The notes below the pieces were generated by a model. It was not told the DNA's origin, searched no databases, and saw only the letters and a program-made list of their open reading frames with translations. Shown piece by piece: positions 9,314 to 19,046 of a DNA stretch of 20,592 nucleotides. Each line of letters begins with the position of its first letter. Within the stretch, counting starts at the first letter, position 1. The position numbers and the translations under genes were made by a program. Source of the stretch: Pleurobrachia bachei. Its lineage: Eukaryota; Ctenophora; Tentaculata; Cydippida; Pleurobrachiidae. The stretch spans positions 45,542 to 66,133 of the forward strand of contig AVPN01000219.1 in assembly GCA_000695325.1 (NCBI GenBank). Direction: 5' to 3'.

Positions 9314-9619
9314 TCACAATTCAGCCTCGACATGAAATGTCACATCTTCTATACTATCAACATTAGTGTCAACATTGTCCGTATCCCCCTTATTAACCCC
9401 CAAACCGCTCAATGTCCTCAATACCAAAATCCGCTTTGTCAACTGTTTACTCAGTCTAGAACTTGCTTTACGATAGTTTGCAGTCAGTGTCTGACGGATA
9501 ACTTTTACCCCGAAAATATAAATGATACAGTTTATAACCGGAGAGAGGTTGCTGAAGGTGAAACAGATGAACTCTTGGAAGTTGGGTGGCCGCGAGTGGA
9601 TATCGTTGTTTCTACTTGC
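9314..9619 (-). CDS. receptor TM7 and C-terminal tail exon
   Basis: A 306-nt terminal exon after TCCCACCAG, phase 0, ending in TGA at 9314. It encodes NFQEFICFTFSNLSPVINCI as TM7, then IYIFGVKVIRQ and a polar tail ending DVTFHVEAEL. Proline 7.50 is kept, but N7.49 and Y7.53 are replaced by Ser and Asn. Confidence 0.85.
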   Translation of the reverse strand, partial: ASRNNDIHSRPPNFQEFICFTFSNLSPVINCIIYIFGVKVIRQTLTANYRKASSRLSKQLTKRILVLRTLSGLGVNKGDTDNVDTNVDSIEDVTFHVEAEL

Positions 9620-12600
9620 CTGGTGGGAGAATGAAACATTTCAGTCTACCTCATAATGTTGGTTCATACATTTAAATTAGTAATGGTTAAAAAACTAAAG
9701 ACACAATCTCGGAGTTTTTGTCAGTACCTCAATATAGTTGGTACATTATATTCTCGTTATTGTAAACAGACAAGCTATGTTTTCTTACCTCAATATGATT
9801 GACTGTTTTAAGGATCACTTGGGGCAGCCATGTGATACTAAACGCCAGTGCCACCACCAGCCCAATCCGTAGGAGATCATTAGATAGGTTGATGAGTCGT
9901 GTTCTCTTTCGAATCTTATAGATCATTATGATGTAGCTCACTATGTGAAACAGTAGGGTAGGTAGTGCCAGGCCAAGGTAAACTGACAGGGCCACAGATG
10001 CCTGGTGAGGGGGTGAGAAGGGTTAATTATAATGGTTGGGAGAAAATTGAAATTAGCCTTTTACGAAATACAATTGAAACCATATTACGAGATGTCATTT
10101 ATCTCACATGGTTCTTATCGTGTAGCTCACACTACATTTTATTTCCTAAACAGTTAAATGAGCGTGCTGTGTTCGGCAGATGATGATCCTTACCGAGAAA
10201 TCGTGGTGCCCGTAGGAGCAGCTGAGGGTGTGCTGGGAGAGGAAGATCTTGTGTCCATACAGTCCCGCTGCAAGTCCTATCGCTGCTACATGTAGCACGG
10301 AGATGACCCATGTCATTACCACCAACACTGGAATAGGAGGGGGAGGTTGGGGAATGGGAATGGGACGAGGAGGTTGGAGAATGGGAATGATTTCAGTTGG
10401 AATGAGGATGGAAATGAAAGGGTATTGAGAACACAAATTGGAAGGATAATGTCTACACCCTTTCTTTTATACTTTTGAAAAACCCCGAGCTCCTGCTTAG
10501 CTAATAGCTAGCTCTGTGTTATACTCACATCTAAACGACCTGTTAGTTGCGAACCCCTTGTACCTCACACTCATAGTAACAGCCAGTAACCTATCCAGCG
10601 TTATCGGTACCGTGGACAAGAAGATTATATTCCTGCTCAGAGCCCAGAGGTACATCAGGGGTATACAGAGAGGGAATATCACCAATTCTGTTTCTAGATC
10701 TAGGTGTATCTGTTCGTCTAGAGAGGGAGGGGGTAATGAGAAATGTAATAAGGACGCTCTCTTTCATTTTAGAGTGTGCTAGAATATGTTCTGATGATAT
10801 TATAAGTATCCAGTAATAGCAAAATATGTATGTGCCCACAAATAGGAATAGATTGTGCTCTGTGTATCACTTATTTATGAGAACCATTTGATTTGTAGCT
10901 CACTTTACTACTAGTTGCTCTGCCGAACCCTCACAGAGTGTCTTATTTCCTAAACAGTTAAATGAGCGTGCTGTGTTCGGCAGATGATGATCCTTACCGA
11001 GAAATCGTGATGTCCGTATGAGCAGCTGAGGGTGTGCTGGGAGAGGAAGATTTTGTGTCCATACAGTTCCGCTGCAAGTCCTATCGCTGCTACATGTAGC
11101 ACGGAGATGACCCATGTCATTACCACCAACACTGGAATAGGAGGGGGAGGTTGGGGAATGGGAATGGGACGAGGAGGTTGGAGAATGGGAATGATTTCAG
11201 TTGGAATGAGGATGGAAATGAAAGGGTATTGAGAACACAAATTGGAAGGATAATGTCTACACCCTTTCTTTTATACTTTTGAAAAACCCCGAGCTCCTGC
11301 TTAGCTAATAGCTAGCTCTGTGTTATACTCACATCTAAACGACCTGTTAGTTGCGAACCCCTTGTACCTCACACTCATAGTAACAGCCAGTAACCTATCC
11401 AGCGTTATCGGTACCGTGGACAAGAAGATTATATTCCTGCTCAGAGCCCAGAGGTACATCAGGGGTATACAGAGAGGGAATATCACCAATTCTGTTTCTA
11501 GATCTAGGTGTATCTGTTCGTCTAGAGAGGGAGGGGGTAATGAGAAATGTAATAAGGACGCTCTCTTTCATTTTAGAGTGTGCTAGAATATGTTCTGATG
11601 ATATTATAAGTATCCAGTAATAGCAAAATATGTATGTGCCCACAAATAGGAATAGATTGTGCTCTGTGTATCACTTATTTATGAGAACCATTTGATTTGT
11701 AGCTCACTTTACTACTAGTTGCTCTGCCGAACCCTCACAGAGTGTCATGAGCTACATAATAGGAGAATGAGAACATTTTCTAGCTAAATAATACGTGTAG
11801 CTCACATTTTATTCCATTAAAGCACGCTCTATGAGGGTTCGGCAGATCAAATAATATGCCCCCCCCCCTAATATTCACCTGGATGTTTCTGTATGTGAAA
11901 TAGGATGTTAACTGCCCGAGATAGTACCATGTAAAGTCCTGCTACAAAACAAGCCATAACTAGGTTGGCGTAGAGCATTATCTGTTTACTGAAGTCTCTC
12001 CTGAAGTAGTTATTGCATTTTGTACAGCTTATGTATAATTTTGCCAAGTTATGACTACAGTTCATGCGCCCCGCGGGCGAACTGTAGTTCATTAGTAAAA
12101 GGGGGTTAGAACATAACAAGTAGAATTATTGTATCTTGTACAACTAGTGTTTTAATAATTGTATCTTGTACAACGAGTCTTATCATAATTCAGTTCTATA
12201 TGACGTGCTTGCTGAAGTTTTCTGTTGCTTGTTAAGGCTAGATCGAGGGAGTCAAGGGGTCTGTCTGTATTGTGTGGATTGCAGTGTACTGTGAGACTTT
12301 GAATTATCACCTTTTTTGTTTTGTTAACTCTAGAACTACAGATTTATTCAGTGTTGAAAAGTATCACCTACTTTATAGCGTGGTACGTTCAAAAAAAATA
12401 ATGCGACATAGATGTGTTGTACGGCAGTTTTTTACCATGTACATTGTACACTCTACAATTACACATGTTTTAACATTTTGTACCACTTAGACAACACAAA
12501 GTTCAATCTAAGTAGAAGATCATGTAACACCCATTAGATCACTATGTAGTATGTGTGTAGTGTAAATTATTTACCTGAATTGAATAATGCTGACAATAAT

Positions 12601-13021
12601 AAATCCAGATAGAAAGATACCAATTGAGCCCTCGACTAGTGCGATCGCAGTTTGTATCTGGATATCTTTCTCTGTAAAGGGGGTGGGGGAGTGATGTATA
12701 TTAGTGGAAGGAGGGGTACAGTAAATAAGGCCGGGTGATTGGTGATTACTAGAATAAATTTACAGAAGTGTTAAAAATGCTTGGCATAAAGGTTCAGGGT
12801 TAGGTGTTGGGAAGTTAGGATCCAACGTTTAATTTGAACTGTTTGTCCTGCGATCTGGCCGAGAAAAAGGACAAACAGTTCAATGTTTAACATGTTAAAA
12901 TCGATGTTAAATGTTAGAACTATTTTTCAATACTACCTGCAAATGAGTGAGTAGAGTACATAATATCTGACCAATTAATGGTTTTGAAATGTTCTTTTTT
13001 CACCGATACAGCCATTCCCAT
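9314..13021 (-). CDS. class A (rhodopsin-like) G-protein-coupled receptor, complete, multi-exon
   Basis: Exons, right to left, are 12937-13021, 12575-12671, 11879-12000, 11333-11491 (or 10529-10687), 10998-11131 (or 10194-10327), 9789-10001 and 9314-9619. With one cassette they give about 371 residues, a normal receptor length. Seven hydrophobic segments are visible. TM3 has Cys 24 residues before the LDRLLAV (DRY-like) motif. TM4 has MTWVISVL. ECL2 has the partner Cys (LSCSYG). TM5 has ALPTLLF, TM6 has FSITWLP (FxxxWxP) and TM7 has NLSPVINCIIY in place of NPxxY. An NWS glycosylation site lies in the short N-terminus, and the C-tail of about 60 residues is Asp/Thr-rich. No signal peptide is seen. 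It should be a plasma-membrane receptor; the ligand and subfamily are unknown. Each exon boundary has GT/AG and phases agree throughout. Confidence 0.88.
9789..10001 (-). CDS. receptor TM5-TM6 exon
   Basis: A 213-nt exon (71 codons), phase 0/0, between CTCACCAG and GTAAGA. It encodes TM5 with its proline (VYLGLALPTLLFHIV), a basic third intracellular loop (KIRKRTRL) and TM6 (VVALAFSITWLPQVIL) with the W-x-P toggle motif. Confidence 0.88.
10123..10180. mobile_element. MITE remnant, right half only
   Basis: Shares GTAGCTCAC, ATTTTATT, the AGCGTGCT-type motif and the GTTCGGCAGA terminus with the right half of the 11723-11846 element. No left terminus is visible upstream. Confidence 0.55.
10194..10327 (-). 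CDS. receptor TM4 exon, copy A (Gly variant)
   Basis: Same layout as 10998-11131 but reads LAAGLYG. It is the copy next to the TM5-TM6 exon. Five base differences separate it from copy B, one of which changes the protein. Confidence 0.85.
10529..10687 (-). CDS. receptor TM3 exon, copy A
   Basis: Identical to 11333-11491, including both splice sites, shifted by exactly 804 bp. It lies between the TM4 exon copies, so it can be used only when the B cassette, or B's TM4 exon, is skipped. Confidence 0.82.
10919..10984. mobile_element. hybrid MITE at the 804-bp duplication junction
   Basis: The left part (TCTGCCGAACCCTCA and on to 10942) matches the left end of the 11723 element. The right part (10943-10984, ending GTTCGGCAGA) matches the element remnant at 10123-10180. 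The switch point is the duplication junction. Confidence 0.75.
10998..11131 (-). CDS. receptor TM4 exon, copy B (Glu variant)
   Basis: A 134-nt exon between TATTCCAG and GTAAGG, phase 1 in, phase 0 out. It encodes TM4 (LLVVMTWVISVLHVAAIG) and extracellular loop 2 with Cys. It differs from copy A in protein only at LAAELYG (Glu instead of Gly), at the outer end of TM4. Confidence 0.85.
11333..11491 (-). CDS. receptor TM3 exon, copy B
   Basis: A 159-nt exon after TAGAAACAG with a GTGAGTAT donor, phase 1 in and 1 out. It carries PLCIPLMYLWALSRNIIF and ITLDRLLAVTMSVRYKGF: TM3, the disulphide Cys, a DRL variant of DRY, and intracellular loop 2. The sequence is identical to copy A. Confidence 0.85.
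11723..11846. mobile_element. MITE with 15-bp perfect terminal inverted repeats
   Basis: Begins TCTGCCGAACCCTCA and ends with its exact reverse complement. The similarity extends to about 24 bp with two mismatches. The element is 124 bp, AT-rich inside and has no coding capacity. No clear target-site duplication is visible. Confidence 0.75.
11879..12000 (-). CDS. receptor TM2 exon
   Basis: A 122-nt exon between CTTCAG and GTGAAT, phase 2 in, phase 1 out. It encodes RDFSKQIMLYANLVMACF, VAGLYMVLSRAV and NILFHIQKHP. By alignment to the NLxxAD motif, the usual TM2 aspartate is a cysteine (NLVMAC). Confidence 0.82.
12056..12098. repeat. GC-rich-loop hairpin in receptor intron
   Basis: CTACAGTTC and GAACTGTAG form a stem around a CGCCCCGCGGG-rich loop, about 60 bases before the TM2 acceptor on the gene's strand. 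The GC-rich loop is unlike the surrounding intron. Confidence 0.55.
12122..12187. repeat. two-copy direct repeat of about 33 bp
   Basis: AATTATTGTATCTTGTACAAC followed by a variable tail occurs twice in a row (written here in part) in the intron between the receptor TM1 and TM2 exons. Its function is unknown. Confidence 0.6.
12575..12671 (-). CDS. receptor TM1 exon
   Basis: A 97-nt exon between TTTACAG and GTAAAT, phase 1 in, phase 2 out. It encodes KDIQIQTAIALVEGSIGIF and then LSGFIIVSIIQF, a single hydrophobic helix. The usual GN of TM1 is absent. Confidence 0.8.
12836..12881. repeat. 13-bp perfect hairpin at the 3.4-kb duplication breakpoint
   Basis: GAACTGTTTGTCC (12836-12848) pairs exactly with GGACAAACAGTTC (12869-12881) around a 20-base loop. 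The duplicated unit begins at 12847, so the second unit has the right arm but not the left. Confidence 0.85.
12937..13021 (-). CDS. receptor first coding exon, copy A
   Basis: Starts MGMAVSVKKEHFKTINWSDI and ends in phase 1 at GCAG/GTAGTA. Joined to 12671 it gives ...HSFA-E-KDIQIQ in frame, with a stop codon a few codons upstream of the ATG. It carries the receptor's NWS sequon. An identical copy sits at 16312-16396. Confidence 0.6.
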
Positions 13022-15679
13022 ATCACACAGTTCAAACTAAAAAACACTTAACACGTACAAAGATAAAGCCTTGGTAGAAATATTGTCATGTTGAGCAAAT
13101 GTTAAAATATTAAAATGAAGGTCGCCTAGTTACTGCTTTATAGTACTCAAGGCCACATTATATAGTTAATCGACCAAGAGCAAGGAAAAGCAATTAATTC
13201 TAAGTCTTTTTACTTTTTCAGTTAATTTCAAGCACTTAGCATTCAAGCGTGGGGGTCGAATTGGACTGTTTGGTTTGATAAAAAACTTTCAGATACAGAT
13301 CAAGATTAAGAGCCTACAAATAATATCCTTGATAGGATTCTCTCCCCAGGAACAATTTAGTAGGATAAGGCAAATAATGTCGCAGTCTGCAGCTGAACAC
13401 ACCCAACTATAACACACTGCACTAACGTACTGAGGGAACGATTAAAAAGGTTCTAATCCTACCATATTCAGGAGAGTTAGGAGAGCAACTGCAGAGCTGT
13501 AGCACTGTACATTGAGACCAAGAGAGAGAGAGGAGCGGGGGTAGACAATGAGAGTCTGAGAAGAATAAATATCGACCTGTAGAAAGTTCACAATGCATAA
13601 TATGTGTGGCTTTTTATAATCAGTATACATTATACACATAATACATCCCCTAGTGGTAAACTTTGTTAAATGCTGGTAACAACTTAGAACGTGAAAGGCT
13701 AGTTAAACCGTCGACAGCAAAAAGCATTATAATTAGATATCTTAAATGTGAAAGGAGGAGGAAAGTTAAAAATACTTGGACTACGGGAAGATAAATGTAG
13801 CGATTAGCTGAAAGTTGCTTCAAAGAGAGCTAGGGAGTTATATGAATGCCAAACTTGGATAGAGTGCTGCTTATAACACATACATACACACACAGCATAG
13901 TAGCATTAGCATCTAGATGTTTCTGTGGGAAATACCGCCAATCTGCGGTGGGATAGTCTTCTCTGTTTGTCTACTGTCTATCTCATTATTCATTTATATC
14001 TTTCTGTCTATATCCTTCTGTCCAACTCTCTCGCTGTGTCTATCTCTTCCTATCCCTCTATGATTTCCGCTTTCAATTCCTTTTTATAGTACTTTCTTGA
14101 TATAAGAACAGAAAAACAACAAGGCATTTATTAGATGGTTCACAAAACACGTAGATCTTCCAGACTGATCGAGCTGCAATATATGCTGCAATAAAAAGAT
14201 CCCGCTAACTATGCTTCAAACGATAAATTCCGTCCGGTTTTTATGGTGGTTGCTATTTAACAGAGAGGCTAATATAGGCTAAAAGAAGAACATATAATAT
14301 GTAAATCTAGCTAAAAAGATAACAAACAGAAGATATATGCAGCGTTGTTTACCATGGAAGATGGAGCTGAGAGAGTGGTTTGGATGGTTGTCGTAGTGTT
14401 CCTGGTGTTCTATCATCATGATCCTCCCCTGTTGTCACGATCCTCTGTCCATACTGGGTCTTGCAATACAAGGGAAGGTTGGGTCTTGCAACACAAGGTA
14501 GGGTTGAGAACTAATATAGAAGCAGTAACGATAGGCCCGAGAGGGACCTGTGAGAGGAAGAGCAAGAGAGATTGTACTAACAAGTAACAACTGAGGAGAT
14601 GGCGAGAGAGAGGTTGTGTCATTAACTCAGGAGACTGAAGAGGGTCAAGCGAGAGACAGAGAGAGACTAGAGAGAGACTAGAGAGGGAAAGATAGATAGA
14701 TCTGCGTACAACAAGGGAGAGAGGTTATGCGAGAGAAGAAGATATTATCATATGTTGGCAAGTGAGAAAAGAGATGTTTGAAGAGAGGCTGGTGTGTACT
14801 ATCAGTCATTTCCTTGTTATGTGTGTGTGTGTGTGTCGTTGGGATCCCAATAAAAATTATAGCATGTGTAATACACACGTGATCATCCTTTGTTTTTAGT
14901 ACATTGTGCATCAAATCATGAGATGGGAGTAGGAAATGAGGTGTGAAGGGTCTACACAGAATGGGAGAGCAGTGTTCCTTATTCTGAGTGAAAATAGGGT
15001 CATCAATGATGATGACTCACCATCATATCATGAGATTTACAAAAACAGAAAATTAGTTTTGTTGACACTGTAACAGAATGATACAAGATGATATAACATC
15101 AACATGCGTGTGATAATTAATCTTCCGAAACTTGTATCGACGTACCGCGAGAGCGATATAATGTAAGATACAAAGTGACGGATGGAGTGAGATGAAGATA
15201 CAAATTAAATGAGAGAGATAGGACAGATCTGATAGTAAATATTGATAGGCTGGTTTGTTCAAACCCGGGGAGCAGAGAGACAGGGTCGAACAAGATATTG
15301 CAAGACAACAGTAATTAATAGATCTCATCTATTTATAAGACGTGAATGGTGATAGAATAGGTTTTTTTGTATGAAACTGCATGTATGTAAAACATTTCAC
15401 AAAACAGATCCGAGATAATATGAGTTCATAAAGATCTCTCGGATATTTAGCTCAACTAGGATGCCTACCTGAACCTTCAAAATTCGATTTTAATTTTTGC
15501 TCTCCTTCTATTCCTGTTGTAACTTCTTGCTCGCTTCTCTCTCTCACTTTCAGGCTTTCATTTGCATTCTCCCTCTTCTAACAATCCTCCCTCCTACTAG
15601 CAAGAGACATGGCATTTCCTACATGACCCAGATCAATATCCCAACTCCATCATTCTGACCACCCCACACTGTCAGCATA
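13022..15679. promoter_or_regulatory. divergent intergenic region, unit A
   Basis: Lies between the receptor ATG (minus) and the mannosidase ATG (plus), so it should contain the promoters of both, but I cannot place a TATA box or initiator with confidence. It holds a conserved candidate small reading frame at 14354, a GT microsatellite at about 14819-14834 and an AATAAA at 14847-14852. Nothing else is recognised. Confidence 0.45.
14354..14587 (+). CDS. candidate small membrane reading frame, copy A (hypothetical)
   Basis: A 77-codon frame starting in a good context (TTTACCATGG). It begins MEDGAERVVWMVVVVFLVFY, one short hydrophobic helix, and then becomes low complexity. Copy B keeps the first 50 or so codons in frame, including a whole-codon insertion, but most differences change amino acids, so evidence for coding is weak. 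An AATAAA lies 260 bases downstream. It could be a small gene, an unused first exon or chance. Confidence 0.25.
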   Translation: MEDGAERVVWMVVVVFLVFYHHDPPLLSRSSVHTGSCNTREGWVLQHKVGLRTNIEAVTIGPRGTCERKSKRDCTNK

Positions 15680-15850
15680 ATGAAGTTGTCAGTTAACAGG
15701 CAGAAAACCTTCTTCCTATGTATTGTGGTGACAGTCATCATACTAATCACTCTAAACGCGGGTTGGTTACCAGATTCAGGGATCGGGTTGGACGAATTCC
15801 AACCTCCCTCTGCATCCTCTAAGTGGGTCAAAGACAAGCCACACTGTATG
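15680..15850 (+). CDS. mannosidase exon 1, copy A
   Basis: 57 codons, MKLSVNRQKTFFLCIVV and on to KPHCM, phase 0, with a GTGAGT donor. It encodes the cytosolic tip, the TM anchor and the start of the stem. It differs from copy B by eight bases, seven of them synonymous and one Asp/Glu change (WLPDSG versus WLPESG). Confidence 0.8.
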
Positions 15851-18800
15851 GTGAGTTCTGTTCACTGGTTATTCATTTTGGGACTAACGGCTAATAGATC
15901 TGATATGAAATGAACAGTTAGACGATTTCAGACAATGCAAATCGTTGGGATCACTAACCCACGTCACTAGTAGGTCTACTGACGATTCCCCCCTCCTCTC
16001 AGTTGGAGATAGATTGCAAGAGATACTATCAGGATTGCTCTACAGAGGAGAAGAAGAGCTATGTAAAAGACGCATACAGGTACATTATGCCTCACCCTAC
16101 TGGTGGGTGTTTGAATCAACCTCAATTTATATTTTCTATTAGGATATGTAGTCCCTCAGTAGGATGAGGGAGGGAAGGTGGTTCTGGTATTCAGATCTCT
16201 AAACATCACCCCCCCCAAACACCTGCGATCTGGCCGAGAAAAAGGACAAACAGTTCAATGTTTAACATGTTAAAATCGATGTTAAATGTTAGAACTATTT
16301 TTCAATACTACCTGCAAATGAGTGAGTAGAGTACATAATATCTGACCAATTAATGGTTTTGAAATGTTCTTTTTTCACCGATACAGCCATTCCCATATCA
16401 CACAGTTCAAACTAAAAAACACTTAACACGTACAAAGATAAAGCCTTGGTAGAAATATTGTCATGTTGAGCAAATGTTAAAATATTAAAATGAAGGTCGC
16501 CTAGTTACTGCTTTATAGTACTCAAGGCCACATTATATAGTTAATCGACCAAGAGCAAGGAAAAGCAATTAATTCTAAGTCTTTTTACTTTTTCAGTTAA
16601 TTTCAAGCACTTAGCATTCAAGCGTGGGGGTCGAATTGGACTGTTTGGTTTGATAAACCCCTTTCAGATACAGATCAAGATTAAGAGCCTACAAATAATA
16701 TCCTTGATAGGATTCTCTCCCCAGGAACAATTTAGTAGGATAAGGCAAATAATGTCGCAGTCTGCAGCTGAACACACCCAACTATAACACACTGCACTAA
16801 CGTACTGAGGGAACGATTAAAAAGGTTCTAATCCTACCATATTCAGGAGAGCGCTAGGAGAGCAACTGCAGAGCTGTAGCACTGTACATTGAGACCAAGA
16901 GAGAGAGAGGAGCGGGGGTAGACAATGAGAGTCTGAGAAGAATAAATATCGGCCTGTAGAAAGTTCACAACACAGATAATACTCGCATATTATGTGCGTG
17001 GCTTTTTATAATCAGTATACAATATACACCTATTATTATATTGTACCCTAGCATGGTAGCCTTAGTTAAGTGCTGGTAACAACTCGGAACGTGGGAGGTT
17101 AGTTAAACCGTCGACAGCAAAAAGCATTCCCCAGCATTATAATTAGATATCTTTATGTGAAAGGAGGAAAGTTAAAAATACTTGGGCGGTAGAGGATACA
17201 TGTAGCGATTAGGAAAGTCAAAGAGAGCTAGGGAGTTATATGAATGCCAAACTTGGATAGAGTGCTGCTTATAACATACATACACACACGGCTCAGAGTA
17301 GCATTAGCATCTAGGGATGCTTCTGTGGGAAATACCGCTACTCTGCGGTGGAATAGTCTTCTCTGTCTACCCCTCTGTGTCTACCTCTGTATCTGTGTCT
17401 ACTGTGTATCTCATTATTCATTTATCTTTCTGTCTATATCTCTCTCTCTGTGTCTATCTCTCCATATATCCCTCTATGATTTCCGCTTTCAATTCCTTTT
17501 TATAGTACTTTCTTGATCTAAGACCGGAATTAAAAAATAACAAGGCATTTATTAGATGGTCCATACAACATGTAGATCTTCCAAACTGATCGAGCTGCAA
17601 TATATGCTGAAAGAAAACGATCCCGCTCGCAACAAAAATGCTTCAGTCAGACGAGAAAGAACCGCCGGCCGCCCGGTTTAATGGTGATTGCTATCCAATC
17701 AACACACTAACACAAAGAAGGCGAACATGGATAAATCTAGCTTAAAAAAGATAACAAACAGATGCAGCGTTGTTTACCATGGAAGATAGAGCTGAGAGAG
17801 TGGTTTGGATGATTGTCGTAGTGTTCCTGGTGTTCTATCATCATGGTCCCCAGCTGTTGTTGTCACGATCCTCCGTCCATACTGGGTCTTGCAATACAAG
17901 GAAGGGTTGGGGTCTTGCAATGCAAGTGAGGGTTGGGAACTGTATAGGAGCAGTATTACTGCTGCAGTAACGATATAGTGATAGGCCCGAGAAGGACCTG
18001 CGAGGAAGGGCAAGAGCAAGAGAGATTGTACTAACAAGTAACAACTGAGGAGATGGCGATAGAGAGGTTGTGTCATTAACTCAGGAGACTGAAGAGGGTC
18101 AAGGGAGAGAGAGATAGAGTGACTGTGATATAGATAGATAGTACTAACAACTAAGAAGATGGGCAAGAGAGGTTATATGCGAGTCAACAAGAGATTATCA
18201 TATGTTGGCAAGTGAGAAAAGAGATGTTTGAAGAGAGGCATGTACTATCAGTCATTTCCTAGTTATGTGTGTGTGTGTGTGTCGTTGGGATCCCAATAAA
18301 AATTATAGCATGTGTAATACACACGTGATCATCCTTTGTTTTTAGTACATTGTGCACTTACTAAATCATAATGAGATGGGAGTAGGAAATGAGCGAATGA
18401 AGGGTCTACACAGAATGGGAGAGCAGTGTTCCTTATTCTGAGTGAAAATAGGGTCATCAATGATGATGACTCACCATCATATCATGAGATTTACAAAAAC
18501 AGAAATTTAGTTTTGTTGACCAACTGTAACAGAATGATACAAGATGATATAATATCAACATGCGTGTGATAATTAATCGTCCGAAACTTGTATCGGCATA
18601 CCGCGAGAGCGATATAAGATAATGTAAGATACAAAGTGACGGATGAAGTGAGATGAAGATGTAAATTAAGTGAGAGTTAGGACTGATCTGATAGTAATTA
18701 ATATTGACGAGTTGATATACTGCTTGCTTTGTTCAAACCCGGGCGCGGAGAGAGACAGAGTCGAACAAGATATAGCAATACAACAGTAATTAATAGATAT

Positions 18801-19009
18801 AAGTGAGAGGAGGTTTTTTGTATGAAAATTCACACTAATTTTATTTATGTCATACATTTCACAAAACAGATCCGAGATAATAATATGAGCTCATAAAGAT
18901 CTCTCGGATATTTAGTTCAACCAGGATGTCTGCCTGAACCTTCAAATTTTTGCTCTCCTCTATTCCTGCTGCTACTTCTTGCTCGCTTCTTGCTCTCTCT
19001 CTCTCTCTT

Positions 19010-19046
<37 letters not shown>

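Larger units (their letters stand above)
10139..11746. repeat. exact 804-bp tandem duplication of receptor TM3-TM4 exons
   Basis: 10139-10942 and 10943-11746 are two copies in direct tandem. I see five substitutions, all within about 10207-10273 versus 11011-11077, and the rest appears identical. Outside these limits the sequences diverge at once. Confidence 0.95.

Noticed and set aside
13442-13639. Minus-strand open frame upstream of the receptor
   Set aside because: It is not kept intact in the duplicated unit (around 16810-17040) and does not join the receptor in phase. The exon at 12937-13021 fits better.
15053-15328. Minus-strand open frame of 91 codons with a hydrophobic stretch
   Set aside because: The copy in unit B (about 18540-18860) has shifts and stops, so the frame is not conserved.
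15619-15837. Minus-strand frame, with a twin at 19101-19316
   Set aside because: Antisense shadow of mannosidase exon 1; its conservation comes from the plus-strand coding exon.
17244-17516. Plus-strand open frame of 90 codons rich in Ser, Leu, Tyr and Val
   Set aside because: It is translated CT/GT-rich simple sequence, and the equivalent in unit A is interrupted.
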